DNA of 13,448 bases, taken from assembly GCA_050115015.1 (NCBI GenBank), contig JASFRI010000068.1, positions 1 through 13,448 of the forward strand, written 5' to 3'. A program made the translations under genes and the position numbers. This document shows positions 5,331 to 13,448 of this stretch, piece after piece. Under the pieces are notes generated by a model. The model did no database searches. It worked only from the letters and a program-made list of their open reading frames with translations, and had not been told where the DNA came from. How positions within the stretch are numbered: the stretch's first letter is position 1; each line of letters starts with the position of its first letter. The DNA is from JASFRI01 sp050115015 (GTDB lineage Bacteria; Acidobacteriota; Polarisedimenticolia; CBDVAL01).

Positions 5331-7030
5331 CGGGAGCGGCTCGATTCCGGAGTGGTGGCGGGATCCGACACCGCGCGGCCCGGGCGTACGGGCCGGGGAA
5401 CGGGCGGGACGGGGCTCCCGCGCAGCCAGGTGCGCCATCCCTCGGTGAGCTCGAGTCCGAGCCAGAAGGCAGCGCCCCGCAGGAGGTTGGCCGCTCCCGT
5501 GGGGCTGAGGGTGAAGCCGCCGAACAGGAACCGGCGGTCGCGGTTCCCGCGGCCCGGAATGCCCAGGCGCATCCGTCGCCGACCCATGGCGGCCAGACGG
5601 CGGTTGTAAAACCGCATGAACCGGAAGAACGGCGTGGACGGTGGCGTGGAGAAGGGCGGCTCGGTCAGCGCCGCCGGCCCGCGTCGGTAGGGCTGCGAGA
5701 CGATCCCCAGGTAGTAGAGGCCGAGATCGAGGAGGAAGCCCGCCCGCAGCAGATCGAAGTCGCCGAGGTACTCGTACTTGTCCTTGTAGATCGCCTCGAA
5801 CCACCGGCGGTAGCTGCAGGCGAAGGCCCGGTTGGAACGTGCCGCCCGTTCCGCGGCGCTCTCCCCCTCGTCCCGGGGCTCGATGAGCTCCACCGCGGCG
5901 CTCACGGTGTAGGCCAGCCAGTCCAGCCCGGGACTGTAGAAGGGATCCAGGAACCCCGCGGCGTCCCCGACCAGGGCGAACCCGTCCCCGGCGACCACCC
6001 GGCTGACGTACGCCAGGTTCTCCCTCCAGTGCACGTCCTCGTCGCGCAGGACGGCCCGGGCCAGCAGCTCCCTCCCCAGGGGGTGGTTCTCGGTCAGGAG
6101 CCGCCGCAGGCGATCGGCCACGGTGCCCTCGGAGGGACGCGGCAGGTGGCGCTGATCGAAGACGACCCCGACGCTGGTGTCGCCGCCCCGGAGGGGGATG
6201 ATCCAGGCCCACCAGCCCCGGCCCATCAGGTGGTTCGTCGCGGTCCCGCGCAGGGAGAACACGCCGTCGCTCCAGCCGGGCCGCTCCCGGTCCCGCGCGA
6301 CGTCATCCAGGTCGCCCACGTTCCGCCAGCGCGCCCAGATGGCCGTGGTGGGATGATCCTCGTTGCGCTGCAGCCAGCCCTTGCGACGGGCGAGCATGGC
6401 GGCCAGGCCCGAGGCGTCGACGACCCAGCGGGCGCGGACCGTGACCGCCGCCTCCTCCGGCCCGCCGGCCGGCCGCCGGATCCGCAGCTCCTGCACCCCG
6501 CCCTCCCGCAGCTCCACGGAGCGGACCGCCGCGGGACGCCAGACCTCCACGCCCGCCTCCCGGGCCCGGCGCAGGACCTCCTCGTCGAGGACCGCGCGGT
6601 CCATCTGCCAGGAGGGCAGCCGGGAGATGTAGCGGCCGCCGATCTCGCTGCAGCGCTGCCACGGGAGGCCGGCGTCCGGCGCGAACCAGAACCGCAGACC
6701 GTTCTTCGCGATGTGGTCCTCGTTGAGGTGCCTGCCGAGGCCCAGCACCCGGAACAGGAAGTAGCCGCTGACCTCGACGGTGGCCTCCCCCACCCGTCTT
6801 CCCAGGCTCTCGCGCTTCTCGACGATCAGGACGCGGAGGTCAGGCCGGCGCTGCTTCAGGAGGAGCGCCGTGGACGCCCCGGCCAGAGCGCCGCCGATCA
6901 CCACCACGTCGTGGTCCAGGGGCCGGGGATCCGGGGCGCCGGTGGCGCCGGGGCCTGAGGTCGCGGACTCGTCTCTCATGTCGCCGGGCTGGTTCCGGGA
7001 AGCCGGGAGCTTCCCATCCTGAAAGACCAT
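5327..7030 (-). CDS. FAD-dependent oxidoreductase of the flavin-dependent halogenase superfamily
   Basis: A 567-residue protein. An N-terminal FAD-binding fold follows a roughly 38-residue unconserved lead: HDVVVIGGALAGAS (about 40-53, dinucleotide site at 46-51) and E71 at the end of the second strand. GEATV (81-85) and K109 in AKNGLRFWF sit where halogenases carry GEA and the catalytic lysine. WVVDASG is at about 202-208. GWWAWIIP (272-279) is a near match to the halogenase motif GWxWxIP, and GDAAGFLDPFYSPG (355-368) matches the F-x-D-P-x-x-S-x-G motif. Such enzymes use reduced FAD from a partner reductase to halogenate aromatic substrates, but many relatives are epoxidases or hydroxylases. 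No reductase or biosynthetic cluster adjoins it. The third Gly of GxGxxG is Ala. The start at ATG 7030 is chosen for AGGA 7 bases upstream; ATG 6979 and TTG 7054 are alternatives. Fold sure, chemistry not. Confidence 0.85.
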   Translation of the reverse strand: MVFQDGKLPASRNQPGDMRDESATSGPGATGAPDPRPLDHDVVVIGGALAGASTALLLKQRRPDLRVLIVEKRESLGRRVGEATVEVSGYFLFRVLGLGRHLNEDHIAKNGLRFWFAPDAGLPWQRCSEIGGRYISRLPSWQMDRAVLDEEVLRRAREAGVEVWRPAAVRSVELREGGVQELRIRRPAGGPEEAAVTVRARWVVDASGLAAMLARRKGWLQRNEDHPTTAIWARWRNVGDLDDVARDRERPGWSDGVFSLRGTATNHLMGRGWWAWIIPLRGGDTSVGVVFDQRHLPRPSEGTVADRLRRLLTENHPLGRELLARAVLRDEDVHWRENLAYVSRVVAGDGFALVGDAAGFLDPFYSPGLDWLAYTVSAAVELIEPRDEGESAAERAARSNRAFACSYRRWFEAIYKDKYEYLGDFDLLRAGFLLDLGLYYLGIVSQPYRRGPAALTEPPFSTPPSTPFFRFMRFYNRRLAAMGRRRMRLGIPGRGNRDRRFLFGGFTLSPTGAANLLRGAAFWLGLELTEGWRTWLRGSPVPPVPRPVRPGRAVSDPATTPESSRSR

Positions 7031-7047
7031 GCCCGGATCCTCGCGGC

Positions 7048-7077
7048 CTGTCAACGGGAGGGCCGCACTGGTATCCT
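7048..7077 (+). promoter_or_regulatory. Candidate promoter of ettA with extended -10
   Basis: CTGTCA (7048-7053, 4 of 6), an 18-base spacer and TATCCT (7072-7077) preceded by TGG, the extended -10 signature. The leader to the ATG at 7103 would be about 20 bases and carries GGGAGG (7089-7094). The same bases read TTGACA on the minus strand (7054-7049), facing the halogenase-like gene. Confidence 0.45.
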
Positions 7078-7102
7078 TCCCGCCTCACGGGAGGACGCGG
7101 CC

Positions 7103-8782
<1,680 letters not shown>

Positions 8783-8809
8783 GCGCCACCCGCCCCGGGA
8801 AAGGGAGTA

Positions 8810-8824
8810 TCCTGGCCCCCAGGA
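8810..8824 (+). terminator. Small hairpin after ettA
   Basis: TCCTGG-CCC-CCAGGA is a perfect 6-bp stem with a 3-base loop, 28 bases past the ettA stop. There is no T-tract. It overlaps a TATCCT (8808-8813) that could instead be a -10 for the next gene. Confidence 0.3.
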
Positions 8825-8845
8825 ATCCCGTCCTGGAGGTGGCTC

Positions 8846-9934
8846 ATGACGAAACGGCTTCTCCCCCGGCGATCGCTCCTCGGTCTCCGGGCCACCGTCG
8901 CCTTCCTTGCCCTCGTGGCCTGCGGCTGCGCATCCGTCGGGCCCAAGACGATCCCCCGGGACCAGTTCGACTACGGGGGCGCCCTCGGCACATCGCTGCG
9001 GGAGCAGCTCCTGATGAACATCGTCGGGATGCGCTACGTCGACGCTCCGGTCTTCGTCAACGTGTCCTCGGTGATCAACCAGTACACCCTCGAGGGGGAG
9101 GTCGCGCTGGGGGCGGGGGCGAACACGGCACTGACCGGACAGAACACCTTGACCCTGGGGGGGGGCGGACGCTGGTCGGATCGTCCGACCATCACCTATA
9201 CCCCCGTCGCAGGGCAGAAGTTCGCCCGCAGCCTGATGACCCCCCTGCCACCGGAGTCGCTGTTCGCGCTGATCCAGGCGGGATGGGCGCCGGAGGGACT
9301 GTTCCGCCTGACGGTCCGTTCGATCAACGGGATCGAGAACGAGTGGGCCAGCCCGGCGAACCGGCGACAGGCGGACCCGCGCTTCATCGAGCTCATGGAG
9401 GTCTGGAAGAGGCTCCGCGACGCCCGCGCCATCGGGCTGCGCAAGGAGGAGCAGGGAAAGCCGGCGACGATCCTCGTCTACCGGACCAAGGTACCGGTCT
9501 CCGACGACGTGCGGCGCGACCTGGACTTCTTCTACCGGAGCCTGGCGCTGGATCCCGACGTCGGGGAGTACCATCTGGGCTACGGCCTGGTGCCGGCAAC
9601 GGGGCGTGAGATCATGGTCCTGACCTCCTCGCTCCTGGAGATCATGAACGAGCTGGCCTGGAGGATCGATGTTCCCGAGGAGCACGTGCAGCAGGAGCGC
9701 ACCCTGCCCACGTTCCATAGCGACGCCAAGAGCCTGTCCCCGCTGATCCGGGTACAGCAGGCCCCCGAGCGTCCCGAAGACGCCTACGCCGCCGTCCCGA
9801 ACCGCGGCTACTGGTTCTACATCGACGACAAGGACATGCTCTCCAAGCGCACCTTCGCCATCCTCCAGCTCATGCTCTCCCTGACCGACAGCGGCGACGC
9901 CGCCCGGGGGCCGGTGGTCACGCTCGGCAACTGA
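8846..9934 (+). CDS. Uncharacterised outer-membrane-type lipoprotein (362 aa)
   Basis: The N-terminus has a basic start with twin arginines (PRRSLLG), a hydrophobic core and the lipobox LVAC with Cys26 as the lipidated residue; C28 follows closely. Mature sequence begins SVGPKTIPRDQFDYGGAL. The segments EQLLMNIVGMRYVDAPVFVN, VINQYTLEGEV and DRPTITYTPVAGQKFARSL recall a widely distributed but unstudied lipoprotein family of Gram-negative bacteria; this is recalled, not searched. A Gly-rich patch is encoded by a run of nine Gs (9157-9165). The C-terminal half (about 190-340) mixes helical and strand segments without known catalytic motifs. GGAGGT lies 5 bases before the ATG. The next gene begins 18 bases after the stop, so the two are probably co-transcribed. 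Cell-envelope location is likely; no function is assigned. Confidence 0.8.
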   Translation: MTKRLLPRRSLLGLRATVAFLALVACGCASVGPKTIPRDQFDYGGALGTSLREQLLMNIVGMRYVDAPVFVNVSSVINQYTLEGEVALGAGANTALTGQNTLTLGGGGRWSDRPTITYTPVAGQKFARSLMTPLPPESLFALIQAGWAPEGLFRLTVRSINGIENEWASPANRRQADPRFIELMEVWKRLRDARAIGLRKEEQGKPATILVYRTKVPVSDDVRRDLDFFYRSLALDPDVGEYHLGYGLVPATGREIMVLTSSLLEIMNELAWRIDVPEEHVQQERTLPTFHSDAKSLSPLIRVQQAPERPEDAYAAVPNRGYWFYIDDKDMLSKRTFAILQLMLSLTDSGDAARGPVVTLGN

Positions 9935-9952
9935 GACGGAGGCGCGCGGCGG

Positions 9953-11260
9953 ATGGAAGGCCTTTTCCTCTTCTTCCTGATCCCGGTGGCCGCCCTCATC
10001 GGCTGGGCCGTCCACCAGTACCGGAAGAAGGTGGATGCCGCCTGGGGGGCTGCCGCGGCGAGCCTCGATCTCGAGCATTCCTCCGGCGGCACCTTCGGCA
10101 AGCGCCAGATCTCCGGAGAGCTGGACGGCCTCCGGGTCCTCGTGGACCGGCACGTCCGGCGGGCGGGCAACAACTCCAAGGCGTTCACGCGCTACCGGAT
10201 CGACTTCCCGCGGCCGCTCGGGATCGGCCTGCGGCTCAAGCGCGAGGGGATGCTCTTCGGGTTCGCGAGGATGCTGGGCGCGCAGGACATCCAGGTGGGG
10301 GATGCCGCGTTCGACGCCGACGTGGTCGTCAAGGGCTCCGACCCCCGGCGGGTCATCGAGTTCCTCACGCCGGCCCGCCGTCTGCGCATCCTGCGGCTCC
10401 TGAACGCTCTCGCCGGCTGCGAGATCAACGACACCGGCATCGTCTGGTCCTGCCCCGGCATGGAGACGGACCCCGGGCGGCTGGCGGGGCACCTGCGCCG
10501 GCTGGTCCGGGTGGCCTCGCACCTGAGCCGCCCCGCCGAGGCCGGGGATCGACTGGGCGCGGCGGTGGACGCCATCCGGGAGGGCCGGACCGAGGAGGCC
10601 CTGGAGGCGGTGCGCCGGGACCCGGCGCAGCGCGACCCCGACGCCGGCCTGGTGGAAGGACAGATCCTCTACTCCGGGGGCCGCTACCAGGAGGCGGCAG
10701 AGGCCTTCCGGGCGGCGGACGCCGCCGGCGAGGGGGACGAGGAGCTGGCCGGCTGGTCGGCGCGGGCCGAAGGGAAGCTCGCCACCCCCGACCCGGGCCC
10801 CGCGCCGACGGCGGCGCCGGAGGAGCCGACATCCCCCGGTCCGCCCCCGGCGGGACCGGCGTCCGATCCCGGCCCGGTCTGCCGGGATCTGTTCGAGGCG
10901 GGCGTGCTGAGCCTGGAGGCGGCGCGGCGCTTCGAGGAGCGCTACCGCGGCCTCCGGGTCCGCTGGACCGGCGCATTCCGGCGGGCGGAGCGCTACGCCT
11001 TCGACCTCGTGTTCGGCGACCGGCCCGGCACCCGGCTGGTGGTGGACCTGCTGGAGCTGGAGGGTGGGGTGCTCGCCCGCCGTGTGCGGGCCTCCGTGCA
11101 GCTCCCCCCCGACGCGGTGGAGCATCTGCGGCTGCGGCCGGGAGAGTCCATCGCCTTCGAGGGTGCGCTCGCGGCCTGCGATGCCTTCACCCGGGTCCTC
11201 TTCGTTCGAGAGGGACGCGTGGTCGAGGCGGAGGGGCCGGGCGCGGGAGCGACGGGCTGA
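9953..11260 (+). CDS. Membrane-anchored protein with TPR-like centre and C-terminal beta domain, function unknown
   Basis: A 435-residue protein with one N-terminal transmembrane helix (LFLFFLIPVAALIGWAV, residues 4-20) followed by basic residues, so the bulk may be cytoplasmic. Residues about 35-190 form a compact alpha/beta domain (ISGELDGLRVLVDRH ... FDADVVVKGSDPRRVIEFLTP). About 200-275 is a short TPR-like helical stretch (EGRTEEALEAVRR, SGGRYQEAAEAFRAADA). A Pro/Ala-rich linker follows at 278-305. The last 110 residues are strand-rich (YRGLRVRWTGAF ... FDLVFGD ... LRPGESIAFEGAL) and resemble an OB-type fold. No catalytic motif is seen. It starts 18 bases after the lipoprotein stop, with GGAGG 10 bases before the ATG; the pair may form an envelope complex. 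Confident as a gene, function unknown. Confidence 0.8.
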   Translation: MEGLFLFFLIPVAALIGWAVHQYRKKVDAAWGAAAASLDLEHSSGGTFGKRQISGELDGLRVLVDRHVRRAGNNSKAFTRYRIDFPRPLGIGLRLKREGMLFGFARMLGAQDIQVGDAAFDADVVVKGSDPRRVIEFLTPARRLRILRLLNALAGCEINDTGIVWSCPGMETDPGRLAGHLRRLVRVASHLSRPAEAGDRLGAAVDAIREGRTEEALEAVRRDPAQRDPDAGLVEGQILYSGGRYQEAAEAFRAADAAGEGDEELAGWSARAEGKLATPDPGPAPTAAPEEPTSPGPPPAGPASDPGPVCRDLFEAGVLSLEAARRFEERYRGLRVRWTGAFRRAERYAFDLVFGDRPGTRLVVDLLELEGGVLARRVRASVQLPPDAVEHLRLRPGESIAFEGALAACDAFTRVLFVREGRVVEAEGPGAGATG

Positions 11261-11285
11261 CCGCACCACCTGCGGACCCGTCCCC

Positions 11286-11301
11286 TGTACAATTGTACAA
11301 T
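11286..11301. promoter_or_regulatory. AT-rich palindrome / tandem TGTACAAT upstream of glgC
   Basis: TGTACAATTGTACA (11286-11299) is a perfect 14-bp palindrome. It also reads as two head-to-tail copies of TGTACAAT (11286-11293, 11294-11301), each containing the -10-like hexamer TACAAT. It lies 56 bases before the glgC start in otherwise GC-rich DNA. No well-placed -35 is found, so it is either an activator/repressor site or an activator-dependent promoter. Confidence 0.5.
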
Positions 11302-11357
11302 CCGATCGCTACTCCGTCCCCGCCCCGGTGGTCGCGCGGAGGCGCCGGGAGGCCGCC

Positions 11358-12602
11358 ATGAGCCCCAGGACCATCGCCTCGCTGCTGCAGAACACCCTCG
11401 TCCTCGTCCTGGCGGGCGGACAGGGGGAGCGCCTGCACCCCCTGACCCGGGACCGGGCCAAGCCCGCGGTCCCCTTCGCCGGGAAGTACCGCATCATCGA
11501 CTTCACCCTCTCCAACTGCGTCAACTCGGGGCTGCGGCGGATCTACGTCCTCACCCAGTACAAGAGCGTCTCCCTGGACCGGCACCTGCGGGAGGGCTGG
11601 AACATCCTCTCCTCGGCGCTGGGGGAGTTCCTCTACACGATCCCCCCGCAGTTCCGCACCGGCGAGCGCTGGTACGAAGGGACCGCCGACGCGGTGTTCC
11701 AGAACATCTACACCCTGGAGCACGAGCGGCCCGACCGGGTGCTGATCCTCTCCGGAGACCACGTCTACAAGATGGACTACTCCGCCATGGTCGAGGAGCA
11801 CGTTCGCACCGGCGCATCGGTAACCGTGGCGGCGGCCGAGTGCCGTCGCGACGAGGCCACCCGGATGGGGGTCCTGATCGTCTCCGAGGACGGCCGCATC
11901 CTGGAGTTCGACGAGAAGCCGGCGGACCCGCGCCCCATGCCCGGCAAGCCGGATCACAGCCTGGTGAACATGGGGGTCTACGTGTTCAACCGGGACGCGC
12001 TGGTGAAGTGGACCTCGGAGGACGCCGCGCAGGAGACGGACCACGACTTCGGCCGGAACATCCTCCCCGCCATGGTGGCCCGGGGCGAGGAGGTCCGGGC
12101 CCACTCCTTCCACGACAGGAACGGCAAGCCGGAGAAGTACTGGCGGGACATCGGCACCCTGGACTCCTACTACGAGGCCAGCATGGACCTGGTCTCCGTC
12201 GACCCGAGGTTCAACCTCTACGCCGAGGACTGGCCCATCCGGTCGTCGGTCCGGCCCCGTCCCCCGGCCAAGCTCGTCTTCGCCGACACCGACGGCCGCC
12301 GGGGGGAGGCCCTCGACTCCCTCCTGTGCCACGGCTGCATCATCAGCGGCGGCCAGGTGGAGCGCTCCATTCTCTCCCCGGACGTCCTGGTGCGCTCGTA
12401 CTCCCGGGTGGAGAAGTCGATCCTGTTCGAGGGGGTCAAGATCGGCCGCAAGGCCCGGGTGCGTCACGCCATCATCGACAAGGGCGTGTCGGTGCCGCCG
12501 GGGTTCCGCATCGGCTACGATCCCGAGGAGGATGCCAGTCGGTTCACGGTCACCCGGTCGGGTCTGGTGGTGATCCCGCGGGAGACGGTGCTGGAGCCCT
12601 GA
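11358..12602 (+). CDS. glgC: Glucose-1-phosphate adenylyltransferase (ADP-glucose pyrophosphorylase)
   Basis: A 414-residue enzyme, the usual length for bacterial GlgC, which makes ADP-glucose from ATP and glucose-1-phosphate as the committed step of glycogen synthesis. The nucleotidyltransferase core has LVLAGGQGERLHPLT (16-30), RAKPAVPFAGKYRIIDF (33-49) and LSNCVNSG. The regions WYEGTADAVFQN (105-116) and SGDHVYKMDY follow, with D134 as the metal Asp, then EKP and WRDIGTLDSYYEA. The C-terminal part is the left-handed beta-helix (SRVEKSILFEGVKIGRKARVRHAIIDKG). The ATG at 11358 is chosen because GGGAGG (11347-11352) lies 5 bases before it and the conserved core starts directly after; the frame is open upstream but only as overlap with the previous gene. 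No other glg genes adjoin. A palindrome at 11286 may regulate it. Confidence 0.96.
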   Translation: MSPRTIASLLQNTLVLVLAGGQGERLHPLTRDRAKPAVPFAGKYRIIDFTLSNCVNSGLRRIYVLTQYKSVSLDRHLREGWNILSSALGEFLYTIPPQFRTGERWYEGTADAVFQNIYTLEHERPDRVLILSGDHVYKMDYSAMVEEHVRTGASVTVAAAECRRDEATRMGVLIVSEDGRILEFDEKPADPRPMPGKPDHSLVNMGVYVFNRDALVKWTSEDAAQETDHDFGRNILPAMVARGEEVRAHSFHDRNGKPEKYWRDIGTLDSYYEASMDLVSVDPRFNLYAEDWPIRSSVRPRPPAKLVFADTDGRRGEALDSLLCHGCIISGGQVERSILSPDVLVRSYSRVEKSILFEGVKIGRKARVRHAIIDKGVSVPPGFRIGYDPEEDASRFTVTRSGLVVIPRETVLEP

Positions 12603-12619
12603 CCGCCGTTCGCGGCGGT
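12602..12619 (+). terminator. Hairpin at the glgC stop codon
   Basis: ACCGCCG-TTCG-CGGCGGT is a perfect 7-bp stem with a TTCG tetraloop. It starts at the last base of the TGA stop. No T-run follows (ATTGCGCC), so termination is plausible but not certain. Confidence 0.45.
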
Positions 12620-12648
12620 ATTGCGCCCCCCGGAAGGCGGGTGTCATC

Positions 12649-12732
12649 ATGGTCATGCTGGAGATCGCCAACGACCGGCAAGCAGGCCCGCCGGGCCCCT
12701 CCACGAACCTGCCTGCCTTCTGGATACAGTGA
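12649..12732 (+). CDS. Possible 27-residue leader ORF before the PLP-enzyme gene
   Basis: ATG at 12649 to TGA at 12730-12732, ending 12 bases before the next start and just ahead of its GGAGG. The peptide (MVMLEIANDRQ ... AFWIQ) has no Cys or Met run that would suggest classical attenuation. The only upstream purine stretch is a weak GGAAGG. It could be chance. Confidence 0.15.
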   Translation: MVMLEIANDRQAGPPGPSTNLPAFWIQ

Positions 12733-12744
12733 ACGGAGGACACG

Positions 12745-13448
12745 ATGAGCGGAACGAGCGAAGTGCCGATCACGCCGGGCATGCAGCGGTACGTCGACCG
12801 CAACAACACCTACCTCGAGCAGCGCAACCGTTACATCCGGGAGGTGGTGAAGCGGTGGAAGTTCGACACCATCGCGGTCCACGGGCTCTACACGATGCAG
12901 GATGCGCTGGATGACTACCAGGGCTCCATCATCGAGCCGATCTTCATGAGCACCGCCCAGGCGTTTCACGACTCCGACGAGATGGCGGCGGCCCTGGCCT
13001 ACCTGATACCCAGCTGGTCCTACTCGCGGATCGCCAACCCCTCCACGTACTACTACGAGTGGACCCTGGCCCTGCTGGAGGGGTACGGGTTCGACGGGCA
13101 CACGGAGTGCTGCTCGACCTCGTCCGGGATGGCGGCGATCATGACCGCGGTGCAGCCCTTCCTGGTCCACCGCTTCCACAACAAGCCGGAGCCCCGCAAC
13201 TTCGTGGCCACGGCGCAGTGCTACGGCGGCACCTTCCAGCAGTTCCAGGTCCGTCTCCACGAGGAGCGGGACATCGAGTGCCGGTGGGTGGAAGACGCCA
13301 CGAACCTGGACGAGTGGGCTTCCAGGATCGACGGCAACACCCGGTTTCTCTACGGCGAGCTGCCCAGCAACCCGGGCCTGGGCTTCTTCGACGTCGAGGC
13401 GGTGGCGGACCTGGCCCACAGCCACGGGCTGCCCCTGATCGTGGACTC
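12745..13448 (+). CDS. Cys/Met-metabolism PLP-dependent enzyme (MetB/MetY-like), 3' end missing
   Basis: The window holds 234 codons; the frame is open at the last base. A helical N-terminal extension (about 1-40) precedes FDTIAVHGLY, a diverged form of the family's T-x-A-V-H-G-G start. EPIFMSTAQAF (64-74) follows. YSRIANPST (93-101) supplies the Tyr and Arg that hold the cofactor phosphate of the neighbouring subunit. SSGMAAI (126-132) is the phosphate loop, Y160 in CYGGTFQQF stacks on PLP, and the window ends at the conserved LIVD with D234. The Schiff-base lysine lies beyond the window. Members include cystathionine gamma-synthase, O-acetylhomoserine sulfhydrylase and gamma- or beta-lyases. 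The N-terminal extension and altered motifs mark a divergent subgroup, so the exact reaction is open. GGAGG lies 5 bases before the ATG. Confidence 0.85.
   Translation, partial: MSGTSEVPITPGMQRYVDRNNTYLEQRNRYIREVVKRWKFDTIAVHGLYTMQDALDDYQGSIIEPIFMSTAQAFHDSDEMAAALAYLIPSWSYSRIANPSTYYYEWTLALLEGYGFDGHTECCSTSSGMAAIMTAVQPFLVHRFHNKPEPRNFVATAQCYGGTFQQFQVRLHEERDIECRWVEDATNLDEWASRIDGNTRFLYGELPSNPGLGFFDVEAVADLAHSHGLPLIVD

Noticed and set aside
5241..6212. Upstream extension of the zinc-ribbon reading frame to 6212
   Set aside because: It would overlap the halogenase-like gene in another frame with arbitrary sequence. GTG 5240 has a good ribosome site and a promoter just upstream.
12603..12744. Riboswitch (SAM-type) before the Cys/Met enzyme gene
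   Set aside because: None of the conserved core sequences of known SAM or SAH riboswitches could be recognised in the 142 bases; only a terminator-like hairpin and a tiny frame are present.

Overview
The window is uniformly GC-rich and gene-dense. It comes from a Gram-negative-type bacterium: it carries an outer-membrane beta-barrel protein, a lipoprotein with a lipobox, several Sec signal peptides and clear Shine-Dalgarno sites. Strong third-codon GC bias opens long shadow frames on the opposite strand of most genes. Nothing fixes the phylum. The gene mix and the interspersed foldback repeat would suit an uncultured high-GC Gram-negative lineage such as Acidobacteriota or Myxococcota, but that is inference.

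Layout. (1) 1-714, plus strand: the 3' part of a membrane-anchored NodB-type polysaccharide deacetylase. (2) 712-989: a 278-bp foldback element, MITE-like, with 25-bp terminal inverted repeats. Its two TAG ends supply the stop codons of both convergent neighbours. (3) 987-3206, minus: a patatin phospholipase fused to a POTRA domain and an outer-membrane beta-barrel (type Vd/PlpD-like), driven by a near-consensus promoter. (4) 3413-3922, minus: a small secreted protein with a six-cysteine tail, followed by a strong terminator hairpin. (5) 4252-4674, plus: a two-CBS-domain protein that probably starts at TTG. (6) 4806-5240, minus: a small protein with three zinc-ribbon modules; its promoter lies inside the end of the next gene and is overlaid by a palindrome. 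(7) 5327-7030, minus: an FAD-dependent oxidoreductase of the flavin-halogenase superfamily. (8) 7103-8782, plus: the ABC-F translation factor EttA. (9) 8846-9934 and 9953-11260, plus: an uncharacterised lipoprotein followed by a membrane-anchored protein with a TPR-like centre, probably one transcription unit. (10) 11358-12602, plus: glgC, preceded by a perfect AT-rich palindrome. (11) 12745-window end, plus: the 5' part of a Cys/Met-metabolism PLP enzyme.

The window is mostly single-gene units and short pairs rather than one pathway. Themes are envelope work (deacetylase, type Vd patatin, lipoprotein, secreted Cys-rich protein), housekeeping (EttA, glycogen synthesis, sulfur amino-acid metabolism) and nucleotide or zinc sensing (CBS, zinc ribbon). 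No defence system, CRISPR array, tRNA, rRNA or prophage is visible. The most unusual items are the foldback element that ends two genes, the promoter-operator built into the halogenase-like gene's stop codon, the altered nucleophile elbow (Cys-Thr-Ser-Met-Gly) of the patatin, and the uncharacterised lipoprotein/membrane protein pair.
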